A DNA stretch of 43,803 nucleotides from Nocardia tenerifensis NBRC 101015 (lineage in GTDB: Bacteria > Actinomycetota > Actinomycetes > Mycobacteriales > Mycobacteriaceae), in NCBI RefSeq assembly GCF_000308715.1, contig NZ_BAGH01000599.1:1-43803 (forward strand). The letters are read 5' to 3'. Of this stretch, positions 24,102 to 31,909 are shown one piece after another (positions within the stretch are counted from its first letter, which is position 1; every line of letters begins with the position of its first letter). The notes beneath the pieces were generated by a model that was given only the letters and a program-made list of their open reading frames with translations, ran no database searches and had not been told where the DNA came from. Both the position numbers and the translations under genes were made by a program.

Positions 24102-25106
24102 TCAGGTCTGCTGCACCGGCTCGTAGGTGTCCGCGCCGAGCCCGAAGGTCCACGCCACGCCCTCGCGAGCGGTCTGTGTCGTCGGTGGCACCCGTAGCCA
24201 GTAGGTGCGGTGGGTGCCGTCGGGTTCCGGCGTGGAGTTGACGACCTCGACCATCACCACGTCCTCGTCGCCGTCGAGCTCGATCCGCCACAGCACGCCG
24301 GTCTCGTCGCGATGGATCGGTTTCGCGCCGGATTCGTCGAGGTAGCGGTCGTAGCCGTAGTACTCGAGCATGACGCGGCGCAGTTCGGCGTTCTCCTCCT
24401 CGCGGATCCGCTCGGGCGTCAGCGACCGCAGGCTGTCGAGGAATTCCGCGCTGACGGACATGCCGCGCCACGCGTGCAGCGCGAAACCGTCGGTATACGC
24501 CAGGGCTGGGCCGTCGCCGCGGTCGAGACGGCCCGCCTCGTCGCGGTGCAGCTCGGTGGGGCGCTCGCTGAGGACGGCGACGTTCTCGTACGGCCACCAC
24601 CAGCCCGCTTCCCGTGCCGCGGCGGCCAATCCGGCCAGCGGCGAGCCCGCGGCGGTGTCGAAGGCGCACAGCCACGCGGCGTCGTGCTGGCCGAGTACCG
24701 CGTCCAGCAGCAGAAGGCGAATCTGGGTGCGCTGTGCGGGTTCCTGGGCCTCGATGACGCCGTCGCGGATGCGCTCCACCACGGTCCGGGTCAGTTCCCA
24801 TAGATCCGCGCCGGTGGACTGCCAGTGTTCGCTGAAGGCTCTCGACCCCAATTCGGCGTGGACACGGGCGCGTTCGGCCGCCCACGGACCGCTGCGCAGC
24901 GCTTCGCGCACACTGCCGCCGCGGTCTTCGAGGCTGCCGTCCGACAGCATCCGCACCGCCGTCAGCGGCGAACCGGCCCACACGATTCGCTCGGGCTCGC
25001 GAAGGCCCGCCGATCGGTAGGCCGAGCGCACTCCAGCCTCCGCCGCCGTTCGGTCGCCGGGGCCGATCTGCGCCGAAATCGCCCGCCACACATCACGTTC
25101 CGTCAC
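24102..25106 (-). CDS. DUF6745-like conserved protein of unknown function
   Basis: A 334-residue soluble protein rich in Trp, Glu and Arg. Recognisable pieces are RIVWAGSPLTAVRML, DAAWLCAFDTAAG, AREAGWWWPYENVAVLSERPTELHRDEAGRL, HAWRGMSV and the C-terminal EVVNSTPEPDGTHRTYWLRVPP. The WPYxxVAVLSERP...HRD and VNSTPEPDG...YWLRVP features are what I associate with DUF6745 proteins, which often lie near STM4015-type genes. The start is GTG 25106 (VTERDVWRAI) with a GAGAG purine run upstream. It is downstream of a small gene and the pair is divergent from the STM4015-4011 operon, suggesting joint function. There is no catalytic motif I can name. Confidence 0.7.
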   Translation of the reverse strand: MTERDVWRAISAQIGPGDRTAAEAGVRSAYRSAGLREPERIVWAGSPLTAVRMLSDGSLEDRGGSVREALRSGPWAAERARVHAELGSRAFSEHWQSTGADLWELTRTVVERIRDGVIEAQEPAQRTQIRLLLLDAVLGQHDAAWLCAFDTAAGSPLAGLAAAAREAGWWWPYENVAVLSERPTELHRDEAGRLDRGDGPALAYTDGFALHAWRGMSVSAEFLDSLRSLTPERIREEENAELRRVMLEYYGYDRYLDESGAKPIHRDETGVLWRIELDGDEDVVMVEVVNSTPEPDGTHRTYWLRVPPTTQTAREGVAWTFGLGADTYEPVQQT

Positions 25107-25153
25107 GTTTTGCTCTCTCTGTGCTCGTTGGAGGTTTGCTGACACCGGGGCGC

Positions 25154-25480
25154 TCAGTCGGCGACGATCCGGACCGAACCCGGCACGTACTCCCGCTGGC
25201 GCACCACGCGGTACCAGCCCTTCGGCAGCGTGATGGCCGCGTGCTCCTCGTGGACGACGCGACCGCCCTCGGGCAGGTGCAGCAGCATCGGCCCGAACGC
25301 GCTCGTCTCGCGAATCAGCCTGCCGGGGCTCGGAACAGCGTGCGCGTGGCCGGTGACCTCGCCGAGCGCCAGGACCAACCGTCCGCGCGCGTCGCGGGGT
25401 TCCGAGGCCGCGTGCACGGCCGTCTCGGGCACCGCGCTCCGCGCCAACGGAACGATCAGGACGTCGCCTTGCCGATACAT
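25154..25480 (-). CDS. small conserved protein upstream of the DUF6745-like gene
   Basis: A 108-residue protein beginning MYRQGDVLIVPLA. It contains GEVTGHAHAVP with two His, a glycine/leucine turn (LHLPEGGRVVHEEHAAITLPKGWYRVVRQREY) and no membrane helix, so it is probably a small all-beta protein. The pattern of HAH and HEEH followed by LPKGWY could bind a metal in a cupin-like barrel, but that is a guess. ATG 25480 has GGGAGGAG at ideal distance. It is the first gene of a two-gene minus operon with the DUF6745-like gene. Comparable small genes next to DUF6745 genes are common in actinobacteria as far as I recall. Confidence 0.72.
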   Translation of the reverse strand: MYRQGDVLIVPLARSAVPETAVHAASEPRDARGRLVLALGEVTGHAHAVPSPGRLIRETSAFGPMLLHLPEGGRVVHEEHAAITLPKGWYRVVRQREYVPGSVRIVAD

Positions 25481-25507
25481 GATTTCTCCTCCCACCGCGG
25501 CCCCACA

Positions 25508-25544
25508 TCGGTGCCGTGGCGAGGACGGTAGCGGTGGGCACCGA
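25508..25544. promoter_or_regulatory. inverted repeat between the divergent DUF6745 and STM4015 operons
   Basis: TCGGTGCC (25508-25515) and GGCACCGA (25537-25544) form perfect 8-bp arms with a 21-nt spacer. A third related half, TCGGTG, appears just downstream near 25574. The element sits in the 153-bp gap between two divergent operons, so it is a candidate operator controlling both. Whether it acts on DNA or as RNA cannot be told. Confidence 0.4.
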
Positions 25545-25633
25545 CAAGTCCCGCCCGGTTCCCGGGTTGTCGGTGGGGCTTGGTAGAACTCACCTGATCA
25601 TCATCGAGAACAGGCCGGAAGGTGCAGTGACGC

Positions 25634-26599
25634 ATGACCGTTGGAGACCACTTGGCGGAGTTCGGCGGCTTGCCCGCGTTCGACTTCCCGGCCGATGACC
25701 CGGAGTTCTCGGGCAAGCTACCCGAGGCGGACTCGGTCGCCTGGCGCATCGGTGTCGACACCTACGAGACAGAGAAAACCTGGGCCGAGGCGTTCGAGCA
25801 GTTCCTCGAAGCCGTCGACAGCACCGCCGTGCGGGCGCTGATCGTGGGTAGCTGGGCCGAGATATACGAAACGGGGCCGGAGGAGATCTTCGACGCCTTG
25901 ATCGCCGCCAAGGATCGGCTGCCCGCGATGCGCGCGCTGTTCGTCGGCGATGTCGTCGGGGAGCAGTGCGAGATCTCCTGGATCCATCAGGGCGAGGCGA
26001 CGCTGCTGCTCGACGCCTTCCCCGAGCTGACCGAGTTCGGCGTGCGCGGCGGCGAGGAGCTGCGTTTTCCTGCGGTGCGACACGAGCGCCTGCGGAAGCT
26101 GACGGTGGAGACCGGCGGCATGCCCGCCGAGGTCGTGCGCGGCATCGCCGCCAGCGACCTGCCCGCGCTCACCCACCTCGACCTGTGGCTCGGCACGGCG
26201 GAGTACGGCGGCGACGCCGACATCGACGATCTCGCGCCCATCCTCGCCGGCACCCGGCTGCCGAGCCTGAAGCATCTGGGCTTGCGCAACAGCGAGATTC
26301 AGGACGACATCTGCGCCGCGCTGGCGTCGGCCCCGGTGGTGGTGCGCCTCGAGGTCCTCGACGTCTCCATGGGTGTGCTCACCGACGACGGCGTGGCGGC
26401 CCTGCTCACCGGCCAGCCGCTCAGCCATCTGACCTTTCTCGACCTGCATCACAACTACCTGTCCGACGCCATGCGTACTCGGCTGGCCGAAGCGCTCGAA
26501 CCCGCCGGGGTGCGGCTGGACATGGATCCGGGCGACGCCGAGTCCGACGAGGATGAGGACGACGGCACCGTATGGCGTTTCGTCGCCGTCGGTGAGTGA
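25634..26599 (+). CDS. STM4015 family leucine-rich-repeat protein
   Basis: A 321-residue protein with an N-terminal alpha/beta part (VRALIVGSWAEIYE). It is followed by leucine-rich repeats spaced about 25-30 residues: ALTHLDLWLG, SLKHLGLRNSEI, RLEVLDVSMGVLTDDG and HLTFLDLHHNYLS. The C-terminus is an acidic tail (SDEDEDDG). This matches the STM4015 family, the LRR member of the STM4011-4015 gene set first named in Salmonella. LRR proteins bind other proteins or peptides, so it may recognise a substrate for the enzymes encoded after it. The ATG has GGAAGG about 12 nt upstream. Its end overlaps the next gene by 8 bp. Confidence 0.85.
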   Translation: MTVGDHLAEFGGLPAFDFPADDPEFSGKLPEADSVAWRIGVDTYETEKTWAEAFEQFLEAVDSTAVRALIVGSWAEIYETGPEEIFDALIAAKDRLPAMRALFVGDVVGEQCEISWIHQGEATLLLDAFPELTEFGVRGGEELRFPAVRHERLRKLTVETGGMPAEVVRGIAASDLPALTHLDLWLGTAEYGGDADIDDLAPILAGTRLPSLKHLGLRNSEIQDDICAALASAPVVVRLEVLDVSMGVLTDDGVAALLTGQPLSHLTFLDLHHNYLSDAMRTRLAEALEPAGVRLDMDPGDAESDEDEDDGTVWRFVAVGE

Positions 26600-27698
26600 T
26601 TCTCGGCCGTCCACGCGTTGGGCGGTGGTCGGCAACGGCGAGAATCGCCGGGTCGGGTTGTTCGTCGCGGCGGCGCTGGCATCGGGCGCCGCCGCCCCGC
26701 GGGTCGTCGAGTGGCGCGACGTTCTCCGCGACGGTGGGCACGAGTTCGCCGGGGACGAGATCGTTCGACTCGACTCGCCCGGTGAGAACGCGGACGTGGA
26801 CGAGTTGCTGCGCGGCGTGAAAGACCCGACCCGCGTGGAGGGTTCGGCGCGGTGGTACGTGCGGTTCCTCGACGCGGTCGGATCGCTGCGGGGCGGTATC
26901 CGGCTCGACGATCCGGCGGAGCTGGCCGTGCTGTTCGACAAGCGGCTGTGTCATGCCCGCCTCGATGCCGCGGCCGTGCCGGTGCCGCCCTCCCCCACCT
27001 CGGGTGCCGCCGTGCCGATAGCGGGCTGGTCCGATGTGCGAGAACGCTTGCGCGACATGCCGCGCGTCTTCGTGAAGCCCGCGCATGGGTCGTCCGCGTC
27101 CGGCATCTTGGCGCTCGAGTCGACCCGGTCCGGGCGATGGCGGGCGACCACTTCCGTGGAGGTCGCGCCCGGCGGCGGGCTGCACAACTCGCTCAGAATC
27201 CGTTGCTATACCAGCGAATCCGAGATCGCCGCGATCATAGATCGGCTCGCACCCGACGGGCTGCACATCGAGCAGTGGGTGCCCAAGGCGTCGCTGGCGG
27301 GCCGAACCGCCGACCTGCGGGTCCTCGTCGTCGCGGGGCGCGCCACCCACGCCGTGGTTCGCACCAGCCGCGCGCCGATGACCAACCTGCACCTAGGCGG
27401 CGCGCGTGGTGACCTCGCCGCCGTGCGCGCGGCGGCGGGTCGTCGCTGGCGCGAGGCGTTGGCCGTCTGTGAGCGGGCCGCCGCGTGCTTTCCCGGAACG
27501 CTGTGCGTCGGTGTGGATCTGCTGCCGTCCATCGGCTGGCGCCGGTTCACGGTCGGCGAGGTCAACGCGTTCGGCGATCTGCTCCCGCGCCTCACCGGGT
27601 TGGCGGAGGGGCCTGCGGCGGGCGTCGACACCTACACCGAGCAGATTCTCGCTACACCCGCATTCGTTTCACCGGAGGGAAGATATGCACCGGCCTGA
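26592..27698 (+). CDS. STM4014 family protein, ATP-grasp-like
   Basis: A 368-residue protein taken from GTG 26592, which overlaps the STM4015 stop and begins VSDSRPSTRWAVVGNGENRRV. The central region RVFVKPAHGSSASGILAL looks like the ATP-binding beta strand and glycine loop of ATP-grasp ligases. GLHIEQWVPKASLAGRTADLRVLVV and a C-terminal VGVDLLPSIGWRRFTVGEVNAFGDL (Glu and Asn metal ligands) complete that fold. ATP-grasp enzymes form amide bonds through acyl phosphates. The start has no clear Shine-Dalgarno, so translation is probably coupled to STM4015. The substrate of STM4014 proteins has not been established to my knowledge. Confidence 0.85.
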   Translation: MSDSRPSTRWAVVGNGENRRVGLFVAAALASGAAAPRVVEWRDVLRDGGHEFAGDEIVRLDSPGENADVDELLRGVKDPTRVEGSARWYVRFLDAVGSLRGGIRLDDPAELAVLFDKRLCHARLDAAAVPVPPSPTSGAAVPIAGWSDVRERLRDMPRVFVKPAHGSSASGILALESTRSGRWRATTSVEVAPGGGLHNSLRIRCYTSESEIAAIIDRLAPDGLHIEQWVPKASLAGRTADLRVLVVAGRATHAVVRTSRAPMTNLHLGGARGDLAAVRAAAGRRWREALAVCERAAACFPGTLCVGVDLLPSIGWRRFTVGEVNAFGDLLPRLTGLAEGPAAGVDTYTEQILATPAFVSPEGRYAPA

Positions 27699-28506
27699 TA
27701 TGAACGAGGTCGTCGGCCGCGATGATCTGTTGCTGCTCACCCTCGACACCCTCCGCTACGACGTCGCGGCCGAGCTCGCCGCCGCCGGCGAGCTGCCCAA
27801 CCTGTCCGCCTGTCTTCCCGACGGCGAGTGGGAAAAGCGGCACGCCCCCGGCAATTTCACCTACGCCGCCCATCAGGCCATCTTCGCCGGATTCCTGCCG
27901 ACGCCCGCGACGCCTGGGCCGCATCCGCGCCTGTTCGCCGCGCGCTTCGCCGGTAGCGAGACGACCGCGGACGGCACCTTCGTCTTCGACTCGCCGGATC
28001 TCGTTGGGGCACTGGCCGATCGCGGCTATCACACGGTATGCATCGGCGGCGTCGGCTTCTTCAACAAGCAGGGCGCGCTCGGCAACGTATTGCCCGGTCT
28101 GTTCGCGGAGAGTCACTGGGAGCCGGATTTCTCTGTGGCGTCGCCGCATTCGTTCGAGGCACAGGTCTCGCGTGCCGAGAAAGTGGTCGCCGAGCTGCCC
28201 GTCGAGCAACGACTCTTCCTGTTCCTCAACGCTTCCGCGCTCCACCAGCCCAACTGGTTCCATCTGCCCGGCGCCACCCGCGAAACCGGCGATAACCGCG
28301 AAACCCACGCCGCCGCATTGCGTTACATCGACCGACACGTAGGCCGCCTGTTCGACGCGATGCGCTCCCGTCGGCGCTGCTTCGCCATCGTCTGCTCCGA
28401 CCACGGCACCGCCTACGGCGACGACGGCTACACCGGCCATCGACTCGGCCACGAATCCGTGTGGACCGTCCCCTACGGCCATTTCTTCTTGGAGTCCTCC
28501 GCATGA
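27685..28506 (+). CDS. STM4013/SEN3800 family sulfatase-like protein
   Basis: A 273-residue protein related to the alkaline phosphatase/sulfatase superfamily. The N-terminal strand LLLLTLDTLRYDVA carries the Asp pair of the metal site. The middle has YAAHQAIFAGFLPT, and the C-terminus has CSDHGTAYGDDGYTGHRLGHESVWTVPYG, the DHG-plus-His signature of the fold. The Cys/Ser of a CxPSR formylglycine motif is not evident, so it is probably not a classical sulfatase; Thr/Ser in the YAAHQAI region may serve as nucleophile. It overlaps STM4014 by 14 bp, has GGAGG upstream, and overlaps the radical SAM gene by 4 bp (ATGA). Function unknown. Confidence 0.85.
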   Translation: MHRPDMNEVVGRDDLLLLTLDTLRYDVAAELAAAGELPNLSACLPDGEWEKRHAPGNFTYAAHQAIFAGFLPTPATPGPHPRLFAARFAGSETTADGTFVFDSPDLVGALADRGYHTVCIGGVGFFNKQGALGNVLPGLFAESHWEPDFSVASPHSFEAQVSRAEKVVAELPVEQRLFLFLNASALHQPNWFHLPGATRETGDNRETHAAALRYIDRHVGRLFDAMRSRRRCFAIVCSDHGTAYGDDGYTGHRLGHESVWTVPYGHFFLESSA

Positions 28507-29837
28507 TCGACACCGTCGCGCTACCCAGGCCGTACCAGAACTATGTCTACGCGTATCCGCACAAGACCGCCTACCGGCCGTTGGAACCCCGCCCCGCCCT
28601 CGCCGATCTGTGGGCAGGTCAAAGCCGCGAGGCCCTCTCGCTGTATCTGCACATCCCGTTCTGCGAAATACGGTGCGGCTTCTGCAATCTGTTCACCCGT
28701 GTCGGCGTGCCGGACGGGCTGACCGGTCGCTACCTCGACGCGCTCACCCGGCAGGCGCGCGACGTGCGCGCGGCGGTAGGCGAGTCTCTGCACTTCGCGA
28801 ACGCGGCTTTCGGCGGCGGCACCCCCACGTATCTCGAGGCCGCCGAGCTGTCCCGGCTGTGCGACATCGCCGAGGTCCTCATGGGCGCCGACCTGCGGTC
28901 CATTCCCCTCTCGGTCGAGGCTTCGCCGAGCACCGCCACCGTCGATCGCCTCGCGGTGCTCGCCGAGCGCGGGACGACCCGGCTGAGCCTGGGCGTGCAG
29001 AGTTTTATCGATGAGGAGGCCCGCGCCGCCGTTCGGCCCCAGCGGCGCGCGGACGTCGAGGCGGCCCTCGCGCGCATCCGCGACACGAATATCCCCGTTC
29101 TCAATATCGACCTCATCTACGGCATCGACGGCCAGACCGAGTCGAGTTGGCGTTCATCGCTGGACGCCGCGCTCGCCTGGCGGCCGGAGGAGATCTACCT
29201 TTATCCCCTCTATGTGCGCCCGCTGACCGGGCTCGGCCGCCACGCCGATCCCGCCGTCGCCGACCTCGACTGGGACGAACAGCGGTTGCGGCGGTACACC
29301 GAGGGACGCGATCATTTGCTCGCCGAGGGCTATCGGCAGGTCTCCATGCGTATGTTCCGACGGCTCGACGCCCCGCCTCAGGGGCCGGACGATTACGCGT
29401 GCCAGACCGACGGCATGATCGGACTCGGCTGCGGCGCCCGTTCTTACACCTCTGGGCTGCACTACTCGTTCGACTATGCGGTCTCCCCGCGTGAAGTGCG
29501 CGCCATCATCGACAGCTTCACCGCCACAACCAATTTCAGCACCGCGGCGTATGGGCGAGTGATCGATGAGGACGAATCAAAACGCAGATACCTGCTCCAA
29601 TCACTGTTGCAGGCAGAGGGTTTCGCGATCGCTGACTACCACCGCCAATTCCACACCGATCCCTGGCACGACTTTCCGATCCAGTTGCGCACCCTCGGCG
29701 ACCGCGGCTGGCTGTCGGACACCGAACCCGACCACCTCCGTCTCACCCCCGCCGGGCTCGCCTACTCCGACGCGATCGGCCCCGAATTCTTCTCCCCCGC
29801 AGTGCACGCCGCGATGGCCGCCTACGAGCTGCGGTAA
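28503..29837 (+). CDS. STM4012 family radical SAM protein (HemW-like)
   Basis: A 444-residue radical SAM enzyme. The 4Fe-4S motif CEIRCGFC (CxxxCxxC) follows YLHIPF, as in HemW/coproporphyrinogen dehydrogenase-like proteins. GGGTPTYL, SVEASPST and SLGVQSF are the GGE-like, ribose and beta-5/6 motifs, with a C-terminal HemN-like part (GLGCGARSY, RRYLLQSLL). It starts inside the STM4013 stop (ATGA) and ends 2 bp before the second radical SAM gene. The HemW-like architecture does not imply heme work, since this family always travels with STM4013/4014. The chemistry is unknown. Confidence 0.9.
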   Translation: MIDTVALPRPYQNYVYAYPHKTAYRPLEPRPALADLWAGQSREALSLYLHIPFCEIRCGFCNLFTRVGVPDGLTGRYLDALTRQARDVRAAVGESLHFANAAFGGGTPTYLEAAELSRLCDIAEVLMGADLRSIPLSVEASPSTATVDRLAVLAERGTTRLSLGVQSFIDEEARAAVRPQRRADVEAALARIRDTNIPVLNIDLIYGIDGQTESSWRSSLDAALAWRPEEIYLYPLYVRPLTGLGRHADPAVADLDWDEQRLRRYTEGRDHLLAEGYRQVSMRMFRRLDAPPQGPDDYACQTDGMIGLGCGARSYTSGLHYSFDYAVSPREVRAIIDSFTATTNFSTAAYGRVIDEDESKRRYLLQSLLQAEGFAIADYHRQFHTDPWHDFPIQLRTLGDRGWLSDTEPDHLRLTPAGLAYSDAIGPEFFSPAVHAAMAAYELR

Positions 29838-29839
29838 CC

Positions 29840-30691
29840 ATGGACCTCACCATCCTCTACCGCGGCCCGCTCGCCTCCTGCGACTACGACTGCCCCTACT
29901 GCCCTTTCGCGAAACGCAGAGACAGCACTGAGCAACTGCGCGCCGATCGCACTGCCCTGGAACGATTCACCGACTGGGCGCGGAAGCAGACCGATGACCG
30001 CCTGTCCATCCTCTTCACGCCATGGGGCGAAGGCCTCACCCGATCCTGGTACCGACGAGCCATGGTCGAGCTGTCCCACCTACCCCACGTCGACCGTGTA
30101 GCCATCCAAACCAACCTCAGCTGCCGCACCGACTGGCTATCCGAAGCCGACCCCGACACCCTCGCCCTCTGGTGCACCTACCACCCCGGCCAAACCCCCT
30201 ACCAACGCTTTCTCGACAAGACCCACCGGCTGGCCGACTCCGGCATCCGCTTCAGCGTCGGAATAGTCGGCCTCCCAGAACATCTCGCCTCCGCCCAACG
30301 CCTCCGCACCGACCTCCCCCACCACATCTACCTCTGGGTCAACGCCGCCGAAGGCCACACCTACACCGACCACCAAGCCGCCGCCTGGACCGCCCTGGAC
30401 CCCCTCTTCCCCTACAGCCGCCACCCCCACACCTCCGCCGGCCGACCCTGCCGAACCGGCTCCTCCGTCATCTCCGTAGACGGCGAAGGCACCGTCCGCC
30501 GCTGCCACTTCGTCCCCACCCCACTAGGCAACCTCTACGACAACACCTACCGCCCCGCCCTGATCCCCCGCCCGTGCCCCCTCACCCACTGCGACTGCCA
30601 TATCGGCTACGTCCATCTCGAAACCCTCCCCCTCTACGACGTCTTCGCCGGCGGAGTCCTCGAACGCATCCCCGCGGATATGCCGTCCTAG
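29840..30691 (+). CDS. STM4011 family radical SAM protein
   Basis: A 283-residue radical SAM protein with CDYDCPYC near the N-terminus (residues about 14-21). A C-terminal cysteine set (CRTGSS, RRCHF, PCPLTHCDCHIG) could hold a second cluster, as in SPASM/twitch-type enzymes that modify peptides. It closes the STM4015-4011 operon. The coding strand is strikingly C-rich and G-poor: for example 30301-30360 has 31 C and 10 G. Neighbouring genes use G- and C-ending codons about evenly. This could reflect different codon preference or recent acquisition. Family assignment is firm; the substrate is unknown. Confidence 0.9.
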   Translation: MDLTILYRGPLASCDYDCPYCPFAKRRDSTEQLRADRTALERFTDWARKQTDDRLSILFTPWGEGLTRSWYRRAMVELSHLPHVDRVAIQTNLSCRTDWLSEADPDTLALWCTYHPGQTPYQRFLDKTHRLADSGIRFSVGIVGLPEHLASAQRLRTDLPHHIYLWVNAAEGHTYTDHQAAAWTALDPLFPYSRHPHTSAGRPCRTGSSVISVDGEGTVRRCHFVPTPLGNLYDNTYRPALIPRPCPLTHCDCHIGYVHLETLPLYDVFAGGVLERIPADMPS

Positions 30692-30754
30692 CCGTTGGGC
30701 CCGAACCACCGAGGTTTTGGGGGCGCAACGCGTCGAATTAACGCTGGGCTCAGG

Positions 30755-31630
30755 CTATTTCACGCAGGTGAACTGCATCACGTCGATCAGTCCGGAGCGG
30801 AAGCGGTCGGCGCACCCGGTGAGGTAGCGAATGTAGGTGTCATACGTCGCTTCTCCGCACAGCTCGATCGCTTCGGGTCGCCGCTGCCGAAGCGCTTGCG
30901 CCCAATGATCGAGAGTTCGCGCATAGTGGGGCTGCAACGCGTGCACGCGTGTCACGTCGAACCCGGCCGCCTGCGCGAATTGGGTGACCCCGCCGAAAGC
31001 ATCACTGTCGGGGAAGGGCAGACACCCGCCGGGAAAGATCACCTTCCGGATGAACTTCAAGAACTCGACGTCGTCCCGAGTGTAGGAGATACCACGGTCG
31101 TGCAGCTGACCCTGGGTGTACATCACGATGGTGTGCAACAACATTCGTCCGTCTTCGGGAAGCGCCGCGTAGGCGAAGTCGAAGAATTCCGCATAGCGTT
31201 CTTTGCGGAAGTGTTCGAACGCGCCGATGCTGACGATGCGGTCGACTCGACCATCGAACTCTTCCCAGCCCTGCAACCGAACCTCGGCGTGCCGTGGGCC
31301 CGGCTGCCGCTCCAGCAGCGTACTGGCGTACTCGTGCTGATTGCGGCTCAAGGTCAGCCCGATGACGTCGACGTCATGGCGCTGCCGCGCGCGCATCATC
31401 GTCGCGCCCCATCCGCAGCCGATATCGAGCAAGGTCATCCCCGGCAACAGATCCAATTTGCCCAGTGCCAGATCGATCTTGGCGAGCTGAGCCTGTTCGA
31501 GGTCGTAATCGTCCCGCTCGAAATACGCACAGCTATACGTTCGCGTCGGGTCCAGGAACAGTGCGAAGAAATCGTCGGATAAATCGTAGTGCGACTGGAC
31601 ATCTGAATAAAAGGGCGTGTGCCGACTCAT
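30755..31630 (-). CDS. cyclopropane mycolic acid synthase / methoxymycolate methyltransferase family
   Basis: A 291-residue SAM-dependent enzyme of the CmaA/MmaA/PcaA family. It opens with VQSHYDLSDDFFALFLDPTRTYSCAYF, followed by the SAM motif LLDIGCGWGATM, GLTLSRNQ and SIGAFEHF, and ends like the mycobacterial enzymes with AxxYDTYxRYLxGCADxFR. The length equals that of the family. These cytosolic enzymes methylate or cyclopropanate double bonds in meromycolate chains. Its presence is the strongest clue that the host makes mycolic acids. It is a single gene, convergent with the STM4011 gene (63 bp apart), with GGAAGG before the ATG. Confidence 0.9.
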   Translation of the reverse strand: MSRHTPFYSDVQSHYDLSDDFFALFLDPTRTYSCAYFERDDYDLEQAQLAKIDLALGKLDLLPGMTLLDIGCGWGATMMRARQRHDVDVIGLTLSRNQHEYASTLLERQPGPRHAEVRLQGWEEFDGRVDRIVSIGAFEHFRKERYAEFFDFAYAALPEDGRMLLHTIVMYTQGQLHDRGISYTRDDVEFLKFIRKVIFPGGCLPFPDSDAFGGVTQFAQAAGFDVTRVHALQPHYARTLDHWAQALRQRRPEAIELCGEATYDTYIRYLTGCADRFRSGLIDVMQFTCVK

Positions 31631-31909
31631 CTGCTACCTTCCGTGGCGCTGTGGTGGATGGAACCGACCTACCCGGCCATCTGCACGGGGCATAACACGA
31701 CACTGAAAACCAGAAGAACGAGCTGGTGACTCATCGAACCGGAGATGTCCGGCGACGCAGTATAAACACACCTCCCACCTCACCGACGCCGCCACGTCGC
31801 AACGACCCGCGCCTCCCCACCCAGTGCGACTACCACGCCTGAAAACCCGCTACGGCGTCTTCGCAGGACGCATCCGCTCAGGCACCGCTGTGCCCTGATC
31901 GCGCGATAC
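31631..31909. other. 279-bp intergenic region between two methyltransferase genes
   Basis: No coding frame with coding character. It should contain the promoter of the mycolic acid methyltransferase gene. The best candidate is TATACT on the minus strand at 31759-31764 (5 of 6 to TATAAT), without a good -35. A small inverted repeat CCGGA-GATG-TCCGG is at 31739-31752, between that box and the start codon. The plus strand from about 31770 onward is C-rich. Confidence 0.3.

Noticed and set aside
27685..28506. STM4013-type protein considered as a true arylsulfatase.
   Set aside because: No C/S-x-P-x-R formylglycine motif is visible, although the fold signature is present.
28503..29837. STM4012-type protein considered as heme enzyme HemW/HemN.
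   Set aside because: The operon with STM4011, 4013, 4014 and 4015 defines a separate family; no heme genes are near.
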